Origin: Pedobacter ginsengisoli | GTDB lineage: Bacteria; Bacteroidota; Bacteroidia; Sphingobacteriales; Sphingobacteriaceae | Length of the DNA: 64,000 nt | Direction of reading: 5' to 3' | NCBI RefSeq assembly: GCF_002736205.1 | Contig: NZ_CP024091.1 | Span: 930,001-994,000 of the forward strand | Shown here: positions 50,700 to 58,397 of the stretch, piece after piece | How positions within the stretch are numbered: the first letter of the stretch is position 1 | Layout of the letters: every line of letters starts with the position of its first letter | Made by a program: the position numbers and the translations under genes | Notes under the pieces: model-generated | Told to the model about the DNA's origin: nothing | Database searches by the model: none | What the model saw: only the letters and a program-made list of their open reading frames with translations

Positions 50700-51281
50700 T
50701 CAGATATTGAAAAATATAATGGAATAGATAACTACCCTGATAGAAAGTCTAAGTAGTTTTAGCGCTATAGTAATTTGATTCTCTACTGTGCGTTTTGAAA
50801 TACCCAATTTTTCGGCAATTTCCTGATTTGATAGGTTGTCGAACCTACTGAGCATAAATATTTCACGGCATTTTTTTGGCAATTTCTCTAAAACCCCTTC
50901 AATGCTACTTTCCATTTCCTGATAAGTGATTTTTTCTTCTCCCAGGTTCATTGCATAGCCTGAGTTGGGAAGTGCATCATATTCCTCAACAAATGTAATG
51001 GGGCTTGCTTTTCCTTTTTTTACCAGTTTATAAACTTGGTACCTGGATGCCATGGTAAGGTAGTTTTTAAAAGAAGATATTTCTAAGCCATGCCTGTTAC
51101 GCCATATGTTTAAGAATATATCGTGTACAAGTTCCGTACAGGCTTCCTCATCTTTTAAATAAGTAAAGGATGTAGTATAAACAGCAGACCAATACCTGCT
51201 AAATAACAACTCAAATGCCCGGTTGTTATCTAGTTGTATCTGCTTCCATAATTCAGAATCGGAAGGTTGATCTTTTGTCAT
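50700..51281 (-). CDS. ECF sigma factor, divergent from its FecR
   Basis: A 193-residue sigma-70-family factor. Region 2: F-E-L-L-F-S-R-Y-W-S-A-V-Y, C-T-E-L-V-H-D-I-F-L-N-I-W-R-N-R; region 4: L-P-K-K-C-R-E-I-F-M-L-S-R, N-Q-E-I-A-E-K-L-G-I-S-K-R-T-V-E-N-Q-I. The FecR gene lies head to head on the other strand 146 bases away, followed by an STN-type SusC. Split orientation is unusual; the first system in this window has sigma and FecR in line. The gene converges on the aldolase gene with a 4-base gap, so transcripts must overlap. Confidence 0.94.
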   Translation of the reverse strand: MTKDQPSDSELWKQIQLDNNRAFELLFSRYWSAVYTTSFTYLKDEEACTELVHDIFLNIWRNRHGLEISSFKNYLTMASRYQVYKLVKKGKASPITFVEEYDALPNSGYAMNLGEEKITYQEMESSIEGVLEKLPKKCREIFMLSRFDNLSNQEIAEKLGISKRTVENQITIALKLLRLSIRVVIYSIIFFNI

Positions 51282-51388
51282 ACAGAATATCCCGTGTAAA
51301 ATTAGGTTATTTTTTGCTAAATAGCCTTTGCATAGTTAGCTAATAGTTTTGCAAAATAAAATAAATTTTTTTTATGTGTGTACTGCGC

Positions 51389-51422
51389 AATATTTGGCTC
51401 TATATAAGTGATACCAAATATT
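51389..51422. promoter_or_regulatory. Inverted repeat AATATTTGG/CCAAATATT in the sigma-FecR divergent region
   Basis: 9-bp arms at 51389-51397 and 51414-51422 with 16 bases between, ending five bases before the FecR start codon. Candidate operator or 5' mRNA hairpin. A TAGTTTTG box (matches TAnnTTTG) occurs upstream on the plus strand near 51344, without a well-spaced TTG. Confidence 0.4.
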
Positions 51423-51427
51423 AATGT

Positions 51428-52441
51428 ATGTCCAAACATGAGTTTATAGCACTCTACGAAAAGTATAAGGCAGGAAATTGCTCACAAGAAGAAAGAGAAT
51501 TCTTAGAGAATTTTAAGGATGACTATGTTCTTGATGATTATGAGTGGACTCCTGAAATGGGCAATAAAACCGAAATCCACGATGTTTTATATGCCCGACT
51601 GAAAGAGGAGGCCGAGCCAGCAGAGAGTAACATCCGTAAGCTTAACCCAATTATTCGTTGGTTATCAGTGGCAGCTGTTCTGATCATAGTAAGTGCATCA
51701 ATAGTTTTATTTTACAATCACAGTGGTCAGGTAAATAACGATGTGCTACCCCTGGTTAAGTTTGAAACTAGAAAAGGCCAGAAAAAACAAATTACTTTAG
51801 GTGATGGAACTATAGTTTGGTTAAACTCACTCAGTTCTCTGTCATTAAAAAATGGCTTTAATGATAAAACTAGAGAAGTAGAGCTTACTGGTGAGGCTTA
51901 TTTTGATGTAGCTCATAAAGCCGACAAGCCATTTAAAGTTCACACAGATCAGTTTGATATTAATGTATTAGGTACAGCATTTAATGTAAAAGTTTATCCT
52001 GATGATAAGACCGCCGAAACCACGCTGATACGGGGTATAATTAGCATGCAGCCCAAAAAATATCATAATAAAACGATTACTGTTAGGCCTAGTCAAAAAG
52101 TTGTAATCATAAAAAATGATATGCTGGGATCTAAAATTGATGTATCAGGTGTTCAGGATATTGTTATTAAAAAATATCAGGAAGTCCGCGATACTGCTAT
52201 AGTTGAAACTGCATGGACTAAAAATGATCTCGAAATATATGATCAGAAATTTAGTGATATAAAGACTATGCTGGAAAGATGGTTTGATATACAAATCATA
52301 TTTAAATCTGAGAAAATTAAGGACTATAAATTTACAGGCACATTTACAAATGAAAGTATAATAGAAGTATTAAATGCATTTAAAAGAACGGGAGAATTTA
52401 ACTATGAGATAAAAGAAAAGACCATCACTATATCAAAATAA
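51428..52441 (+). CDS. FecR-type anti-sigma factor
   Basis: A 337-residue single-pass inner-membrane protein. Cytoplasmic sigma-binding part 1-77; membrane segment at about 78-96 (W-L-S-V-A-A-V-L-I-I-V-S-A-S-I-V-L-F-Y); FecR domain at about 110-205 with G-D-G-T-I-V-W-L-N-S-L-S-S-L, V-E-L-T-G-E-A-Y-F-D-V and V-L-G-T-A-F-N-V-K; C-terminal DUF4974 domain at about 265-337 (Y-D-Q-K-F-S-D-I-K-T-M-L-E-R-W-F-D). It relays the signal from the STN domain of the downstream SusC. ATG at 51428 chosen; an out-of-frame ATG lies four bases before. A terminator-like hairpin separates it from SusC. Confidence 0.94.
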   Translation: MSKHEFIALYEKYKAGNCSQEEREFLENFKDDYVLDDYEWTPEMGNKTEIHDVLYARLKEEAEPAESNIRKLNPIIRWLSVAAVLIIVSASIVLFYNHSGQVNNDVLPLVKFETRKGQKKQITLGDGTIVWLNSLSSLSLKNGFNDKTREVELTGEAYFDVAHKADKPFKVHTDQFDINVLGTAFNVKVYPDDKTAETTLIRGIISMQPKKYHNKTITVRPSQKVVIIKNDMLGSKIDVSGVQDIVIKKYQEVRDTAIVETAWTKNDLEIYDQKFSDIKTMLERWFDIQIIFKSEKIKDYKFTGTFTNESIIEVLNAFKRTGEFNYEIKEKTITISK

Positions 52442-52443
52442 AA

Positions 52444-52477
52444 AGGACGGTGTTGAAGCCACCGCCCTAAATTTTTT
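52444..52477 (+). terminator. Terminator-like hairpin between FecR and SusC
   Basis: GGACGGTG and CACCGCCC pair with one mismatch around a short loop, followed by AAATTTTTT. It lies 2 bases after the FecR stop codon and 70 bases before SusC, in the same position as the hairpin in the other ECF system. Confidence 0.6.
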
Positions 52478-52549
52478 GATTAATTATTAATGACAGTTAC
52501 TGCGCAAACAATGTGCTGTCAAAAAATCGCTAAACCAAAAAACAAAAAT

Positions 52550-55500
52550 ATGATTAATTATTACTTCCACCAAAAATGGCTGAGAATAAGGCCGTTTTCC
52601 AAATTCATTAGAATAATGAAACTCACCTTTCTGCTGGTGTTGCTGACTTGCCTCCATGTATCAGCAAGCGTTTTTTCTCAGGAAAAGATTTCACTTGATG
52701 TGAAAAACATGAGTATTGAAAAAGTATTAAAAACGATAGAGAAACAAAGTAAGTATCGTTTTGTGTATAGCTCAACTTTTTCACCTGTAACAAGAAATGT
52801 AACAGTTGAGGCTAAAAATCTGCTTGTAACCGATGTTTTAAGATTAATTTTAAAGGATACAAAACTTAGTTTTAGTATTTTGAATAGTGGTTTAATTGCT
52901 ATTTCAAATCAAGGAAGTATAACAAATGACATTACGGTAACTGGGGTTGTAAAAGACACAGCAGGGGTAGCTTTACCAGGTGTTACAGTAATTGCAAAGG
53001 GTACAAGGAAGGGTACCTCTACAGATTCAAATGGAAAATATGCTCTAAACGTACCAGAAAATGCAGTTCTTGTGTTTTCTTTAGTTGGTTATGGCAGCAC
53101 AGAAATACCATTGGGAACTAATTCTGGAAGCAATAAAACAATTGATGTAGTTCTGAAACAAAGTGACAATAGTTTGGATGAAGTGGTAGTACAGGCCTAT
53201 GGTACCACTACCCGTAGGAAAACGACCAATGCGATCAGTACGCTGGATATGACCAATGTAGCACCCTTGCCTGTGCAGTCTATTAATGATGCCGTTGCCG
53301 GTCGGCTACCTGGGGTAATTGTTACCGCAAGTAACGGTGCACCAGGTACTAAAAGTAGTATCTTAATTCGTGGTCAAAGTCCAATTTTTGTAATTGATAA
53401 CATTGTACGTTCAGCTAATGACTTTTCAAATCTGAACCCGAATGATATTGAAAGCTACTCGATTTTAAAAGATGCCGGTGCTACGGCATTATATGGTAAT
53501 CAGGGAGCAAATGGGGTCGTTTTGGTTACTACCAAAAGGGGTAAAGAAGGGGTGACCAAAATAAATTACGCCTACAATCAAATATTTTCTCAGCCCACCT
53601 TATTTCCCGATAAAATAAATTCTTATGAGCAAGCGCTTGCAAAAAATAAGTTATATGCATTCGAAGGCCGAAATCCGTTTAGATCTGATGCTGAATTAGA
53701 GAAGTTACGTACTGGTTCAGATCCTTTCAATTTTCCAAATACGGATTGGCAAGCCTTAACAATGAAAAACTACGCACCTGAAATGAGGCACGACCTATCG
53801 GTAACTTCAGGTACTAAAAAGTTAACTTACTATGCCGGTTTATCATACTATGACCAAGGAAGTATTTTAAGAACCGATAATAACTACAACAAACGAACTA
53901 CCTATCGTTTAAATACTACTAGTGAATTTGAAAAAATAAACCTAAAGGTAACTGCAGGGTTAGATGGTTTCATAGAAAGCAACGCTCAGCCTAGTTCAAG
54001 TTATGGTAATATATATAGCCATATTCAAAATAGAACACCAGAGCAATTGGCTGTTAACGAATTTGGTTTACCAACTACCCAGTCAGATAATCCGGTAAGG
54101 GAGTTAGACCCGAAATCTGGATATAATAAAGGTTATGCTAAGATTTTAAATACCAATTTGGGTTTAGAATATGCCGCACACTTTTTAGATGGTTTGAGAT
54201 TTAAATTCAATGGAACTTACACTACCTACAATAACGTAGGTAAAAGTTGGAATTATCTGGCACCAGCTTATAACTTAAACAGTACCGTTCCAATATTTGG
54301 CAATCCGCCTAGTTTAAGTGTGTCTCAAGGGCAAGGAAGTACAACAACGTTACAGGGCTATGTGCTTTACAATAAGACTTTTGGAGACCACAGTATTGAT
54401 TTTACCGGAGTTGCAGAACGCCAGCAAGATGAAGCATCTTCAGTAAATGGAAGTAGGGTAGGTTACCAGATTATTTTTGATCAATTGGTAGCTGGTCCAT
54501 CTTTAAACCAAACAGTGGGTGGTGGCGAAAGTGAAGCCGCCAGGGCTGCATTGTTGGGTAGGCTAACTTATACCTACAAATCCAGATATAGCGTAGAAGG
54601 GTCTATCAGAAGAGATGGTGACTATCTTTTTGTACCAGGTAAGCAATGGGGTACTTTTTATGCTGTTTCTGGAAATTATATCATTTCTGATGAGCCATTT
54701 ATGAAATCGCTAAAAGAAAAGCACATTGTAGATTTTCTAAAACTAAGAGGATCTTATGGTGTATTGGGTGACAAAACAGGAGTTGGTGCATTTGGATATG
54801 TACCTTCTTATGGTATTAATGCCCAGGCTTACGTAATTGACGGAAACGTGGTTCAAGGTACATCAGAGCCTGGAAGTTTACCTAGTAATACTTACTCATG
54901 GCAAACTATTGGCAATAGAGATTTAGCGTTGGAAATTGGAACTTTAAACAATAGGTTAAACGCCGTTTTCGATTACTTTTATACTCGTAGAACGGGATTT
55001 GTAACAGGCGATCCTCGTTTCTCCCAAACCTTAGGTATAGGGTTGCCTCAAATTAATTTTGTTGAAGGAGCGACACGTACTGAAGGTTTCGATTTTAACA
55101 TAAACTGGGCTAGTAATATTGGCGATTTGACTTATAAAGTTGGCATTAATTTTACTCGATTTAATTCGTTAACAGAACGTTCTGCCTCAGATGATGATGC
55201 TACACTGAAAAACCCTTACACCAGAGCAACAAATACCGATGGTAGCTTTTTGCAAACTGGTTATTTGAATTCTGGATTTTACACCGACAATAGTGACTTG
55301 TTAACAGGAGCTCGTCGCATCACTTCATTAAATGTTGGTGCTGGAGATTTAAGGTACCAGGATTTAAATGGTGATGGACAAATTAACGGAGACGATTTTA
55401 GAAGAATAGGTACTAATACAATTCCACGAACTAACTATGGTGTTACGCTTGATATGGCATACAAAGGTCTCTCTTTTAGTGCGGTAGTGCAAGGTTCCGG

Positions 55501-55906
55501 TAATAGAGATCGCTATATTGGAGATGTAATTCAGGGGGTAAGCGGACAAAATATGCTCGTTTATGATTTTCAATCTGATTATTGGCGACCAGATAATAGG
55601 GACGCGATTTTCCCAAGAGCAATTAGCTCAGATGCGGTTAATGGAGGTAATAATTCCAGAGGAAGTGACTTCTGGCTGGTAAAATCCAAATATGTGCGTT
55701 TAAAATATGTGCAACTAGGTTATGATTTTAAAGAAGGCGCATTTAAAAAATTACCATTTCAAAGCTTGAGATTATTTGTATCGGGCACCAACTTGTTGAC
55801 GTCGGCAAAAAGCCAGAAATATTTTATTGATCCGGAGTCAGATACCAATAATTACAATTACCCAATTCAGCGAACTTTTGCACTGGGTTTAAATGTTGGT
55901 TTCTAA
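52550..55906 (+). CDS. SusC-like TonB-dependent transducer with STN domain
   Basis: A 1118-residue outer-membrane transporter/transducer. The ATG at 52550 is preferred over 52490 because it begins M-I-N-Y-Y-F-H-Q-K-W, close to the long n-region seen in the other STN-type SusC; the hydrophobic segment is at about 24-42. STN domain about 47-119, carboxypeptidase-regulatory-like domain about 125-200 (G-V-V-K-D-T-A-G-V-A-L-P-G-V), TonB-box region L-D-E-V-V-V-Q-A-Y-G, plug (I-L-I-R-G-Q-S, F-V-I-D-N-I-V, S-I-L-K-D-A-G-A-T-A-L-Y-G-N-Q), barrel ending G-L-N-V-G-F. Note D-N in place of the usual D-G in the plug. It pairs with the SusD 16 bases downstream. The GH35 and GH110 enzymes point to a galactan. 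Confidence 0.95.
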   Translation: MINYYFHQKWLRIRPFSKFIRIMKLTFLLVLLTCLHVSASVFSQEKISLDVKNMSIEKVLKTIEKQSKYRFVYSSTFSPVTRNVTVEAKNLLVTDVLRLILKDTKLSFSILNSGLIAISNQGSITNDITVTGVVKDTAGVALPGVTVIAKGTRKGTSTDSNGKYALNVPENAVLVFSLVGYGSTEIPLGTNSGSNKTIDVVLKQSDNSLDEVVVQAYGTTTRRKTTNAISTLDMTNVAPLPVQSINDAVAGRLPGVIVTASNGAPGTKSSILIRGQSPIFVIDNIVRSANDFSNLNPNDIESYSILKDAGATALYGNQGANGVVLVTTKRGKEGVTKINYAYNQIFSQPTLFPDKINSYEQALAKNKLYAFEGRNPFRSDAELEKLRTGSDPFNFPNTDWQALTMKNYAPEMRHDLSVTSGTKKLTYYAGLSYYDQGSILRTDNNYNKRTTYRLNTTSEFEKINLKVTAGLDGFIESNAQPSSSYGNIYSHIQNRTPEQLAVNEFGLPTTQSDNPVRELDPKSGYNKGYAKILNTNLGLEYAAHFLDGLRFKFNGTYTTYNNVGKSWNYLAPAYNLNSTVPIFGNPPSLSVSQGQGSTTTLQGYVLYNKTFGDHSIDFTGVAERQQDEASSVNGSRVGYQIIFDQLVAGPSLNQTVGGGESEAARAALLGRLTYTYKSRYSVEGSIRRDGDYLFVPGKQWGTFYAVSGNYIISDEPFMKSLKEKHIVDFLKLRGSYGVLGDKTGVGAFGYVPSYGINAQAYVIDGNVVQGTSEPGSLPSNTYSWQTIGNRDLALEIGTLNNRLNAVFDYFYTRRTGFVTGDPRFSQTLGIGLPQINFVEGATRTEGFDFNINWASNIGDLTYKVGINFTRFNSLTERSASDDDATLKNPYTRATNTDGSFLQTGYLNSGFYTDNSDLLTGARRITSLNVGAGDLRYQDLNGDGQINGDDFRRIGTNTIPRTNYGVTLDMAYKGLSFSAVVQGSGNRDRYIGDVIQGVSGQNMLVYDFQSDYWRPDNRDAIFPRAISSDAVNGGNNSRGSDFWLVKSKYVRLKYVQLGYDFKEGAFKKLPFQSLRLFVSGTNLLTSAKSQKYFIDPESDTNNYNYPIQRTFALGLNVGF

Positions 55907-55922
55907 TTAAATTATTAAAATC

Positions 55923-57818
55923 ATGAAGAAAAATATATTAATAATAGGAGTTTTTGCTGGTTTGCTGGTATTAGGCTCATGTAAAAAAGTTTTGGATGCA
56001 GATCCTTTAAGTTTAATTAGTCCGGAGGTGGTTTGGAGTTCCAAAGCCAATGCAGAAACCTTTGTTTTCGGTACCTACGATGGTATTATGGGCGCCTACA
56101 CGTGTGGCTTAAAAGGTGCAGAAGATACCTATACCGCTAATATTGTAGGGGCTTATGGCGGTGCAAGTAGCGCTTTGCCGGTTTTTACAGAGACTTTAAC
56201 TAATAGAGACGATTATGGCTTTAACAATTGGGGATCTGTACGTCGTTGCAATGTAATCATCAAAAACGTAACTGAATCTGCAGGTATTTCAGATCCGGAT
56301 AAAAAAGCATTGGTTGCTGAAGCTAAGTTTTTAAGGGCCATGTCTTACTTTAATATTGCCAGAAAAACCGGTCGTATTGTTTGGATAGATAAAGTATTAA
56401 CAGAAAATGACGACCTGAAATTACCTAGTACTGCAAATCCTACAGAAAGCTATAACTACATTATTAAAGATTTGGAAGATGCCGTTGCTGATTTACCAAC
56501 CACCAAGGTGGCAGGTAGAACCAACAAATATGTAGCAGCAGCTTTTTTAACAGAAGTTTGCCTACAAGCGTTAGCTTACAAAAACTATCCGGCAGCACCG
56601 AACGTTGCATCAAATGATCCATTGCTCGATAAAATTATTACCAATGCGCAATTGGTAATCAATAGTGGATATGCATTAGAAACTGACTATGAGGGGATGT
56701 TTAATGAAACCAAAAACACATCTAACGAGATCATTTTTGCTATTTATAGAAAAGCCATTAATACTTCTCTATCAAGCACGCCAATGCAGCATCAGTTACC
56801 TAACATCAAACCCGAAACCATTACACAATTTGGTGGCTCACCTCTGTTTAATAAACCAGTTCCTTTTGAGGTTTGGCCAGAGAATTTTCCTACTCAAAAC
56901 TTTACGGACGATTACCTGACGGTTGATAAAGCTGATCCAAGTAAGGTAGTGCCATGGAATCAAACTTCACAATACCTTAATGCTATAGACGAGACCGTAA
57001 ATGTAATAGCACCTTTTGCTAAATCAGGTTTCCCTGATGATAAAACTGCCAAGCTGAATAATGATATAGTGGTGAAAATGGGGCGTATTAAACCAGGTAG
57101 TACTGAAACAATGTTGACATTGACCAACGAGAACAGAGATGCCCGCTGGAAAGCTTCAATTATTAGCGATAATAGTACATTTTATGGTGAATTATTTAGA
57201 ACAAGTTTAAAAGGTAATTCGGGTAGGTTTTTGGGTACCATTAATGGCGGAGGATATGAAACTAGCTTAAGTAATATGTATTGGCGCAAGGGTCTCTATA
57301 CCAATATCACACCAAGCTTTTTAAACAGTGTTAATACAGATTACCATTGGATTGGCATGCGATTAGGAAGGGTATACTTGAATTTAGCAGAGGCCTATTT
57401 GCTAAAAGGAGATGTAGCCAATGCCGTTTTAAATTTGAATAAGACCAGAACTACGCATGGTAAACTTCCGGCATCTATGGCGGGAACAACAGCCGATGCC
57501 TGGAAAGACTATAAGATAGAAAGAAGGGTAGAGCTAGCTGAAGAAAATGATCGCTATTTCAGTTTATTACGCTGGGGTAGGTTTGGTGGTAGCGCCAACG
57601 ATGGGCTGGCATCAAATGGTACGATAAGAGAGTTAACCGAGCCAATCCGCGTAATGGACTTATCGAAAGATGGTAAATCTTTCTCGATTGTGACCGGACC
57701 ATTTAACAACCAGTATAACAATAGAAAGTTTGATCCATCCAGAAGATATCTTTTCCCAATAGACCAAGACCAGATTGATAACAATACCAAATTTGGTCCA
57801 CAAAACCCAGGATGGTAA
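55923..57818 (+). CDS. SusD-family surface glycan-binding lipoprotein
   Basis: A 631-residue lipoprotein with lipobox V-L-G-S-C20 followed by K-K-V. SusD features are V-A-E-A-K-F-L-R-A-M-S-Y-F-N-I-A-R-K-T-G, the I-E-R-R-V-E-L-A-E-E-N-D-R-Y-F-S-L-L-R-W motif and the C-terminal N-P-G-W. It is 16 bases after SusC and 16 bases before the DUF5018-type lipoprotein, so the three are one operon. It should recognise the galactose-containing target of this locus. Confidence 0.95.
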   Translation: MKKNILIIGVFAGLLVLGSCKKVLDADPLSLISPEVVWSSKANAETFVFGTYDGIMGAYTCGLKGAEDTYTANIVGAYGGASSALPVFTETLTNRDDYGFNNWGSVRRCNVIIKNVTESAGISDPDKKALVAEAKFLRAMSYFNIARKTGRIVWIDKVLTENDDLKLPSTANPTESYNYIIKDLEDAVADLPTTKVAGRTNKYVAAAFLTEVCLQALAYKNYPAAPNVASNDPLLDKIITNAQLVINSGYALETDYEGMFNETKNTSNEIIFAIYRKAINTSLSSTPMQHQLPNIKPETITQFGGSPLFNKPVPFEVWPENFPTQNFTDDYLTVDKADPSKVVPWNQTSQYLNAIDETVNVIAPFAKSGFPDDKTAKLNNDIVVKMGRIKPGSTETMLTLTNENRDARWKASIISDNSTFYGELFRTSLKGNSGRFLGTINGGGYETSLSNMYWRKGLYTNITPSFLNSVNTDYHWIGMRLGRVYLNLAEAYLLKGDVANAVLNLNKTRTTHGKLPASMAGTTADAWKDYKIERRVELAEENDRYFSLLRWGRFGGSANDGLASNGTIRELTEPIRVMDLSKDGKSFSIVTGPFNNQYNNRKFDPSRRYLFPIDQDQIDNNTKFGPQNPGW

Positions 57819-57834
57819 CCTTAAAAAATAAATC

Positions 57835-58311
57835 ATGAAACTAAAAATAAAACACATAGCCTTCCTGATGATGGTCTTATCATTGGGTTTATTTTCCTCT
57901 TGTTTAAAAAAGGGGCTGACTGATTATCCACTATTTGATACCAATGAAATTACACTTGTAAATGTTGAGCACCGCTTTAACGGTACCTCAACACAATATG
58001 ATCAACCACTGGTTGCCTATCAGAAATTAACCATAGCTCAACAGATTGATAAGGTAAATAGTACGATCAATGTGCAGATAACAGTACCAGCAGCAAATGG
58101 TCAATTTACCGATGCCGAAAAAGCAAAAGTAAGTCAGAGTAAACTTTGGCTCTATCTGAATATCTCTACTGCAGCCTCCATTACACCGGTACCCGGAACA
58201 CCAAAATTGGGAGACCCTACTGATGCAACAAAGCCTTTGAAATACATTGTCACGGCGGCAAATGGTGCTGCTAGAACGTGGACAATTAATGTAACAGCAT
58301 TTAATCCCTAA
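57835..58311 (+). CDS. Small surface lipoprotein, DUF5018-like
   Basis: A 158-residue lipoprotein with lipobox L-F-S-S-C23. The mature domain begins around residue 35 and ends with P-L-K-Y-I-V-T-A-A-N-G-A-A-R-T-W-T-I-N-V-T, the C-terminal pattern of DUF5018-type domains that accompany SusC/SusD pairs. It holds the place where other PULs have SusE/SusF or surface glycan-binding proteins, so a role in glycan binding at the cell surface is likely. No catalytic motif. Followed by a palindromic terminator. Confidence 0.82.
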   Translation: MKLKIKHIAFLMMVLSLGLFSSCLKKGLTDYPLFDTNEITLVNVEHRFNGTSTQYDQPLVAYQKLTIAQQIDKVNSTINVQITVPAANGQFTDAEKAKVSQSKLWLYLNISTAASITPVPGTPKLGDPTDATKPLKYIVTAANGAARTWTINVTAFNP

Positions 58312-58330
58312 GTTACGCTTTCTAATAAAT

Positions 58331-58356
58331 AACGGCATTGCTATAGCAATGCCGTT
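58331..58356 (+). terminator. Perfect 26-base palindrome, terminator-like
   Basis: AACGGCATTGCTA followed at once by its exact complement TAGCAATGCCGTT (58331-58343 and 58344-58356), then TCTTTT. It separates the SusC-SusD-lipoprotein unit from the enzyme genes. Confidence 0.75.
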
Positions 58357-58397
58357 TCTTTTAAAACAATATATGGTTTCTAGAACCACACACACAA

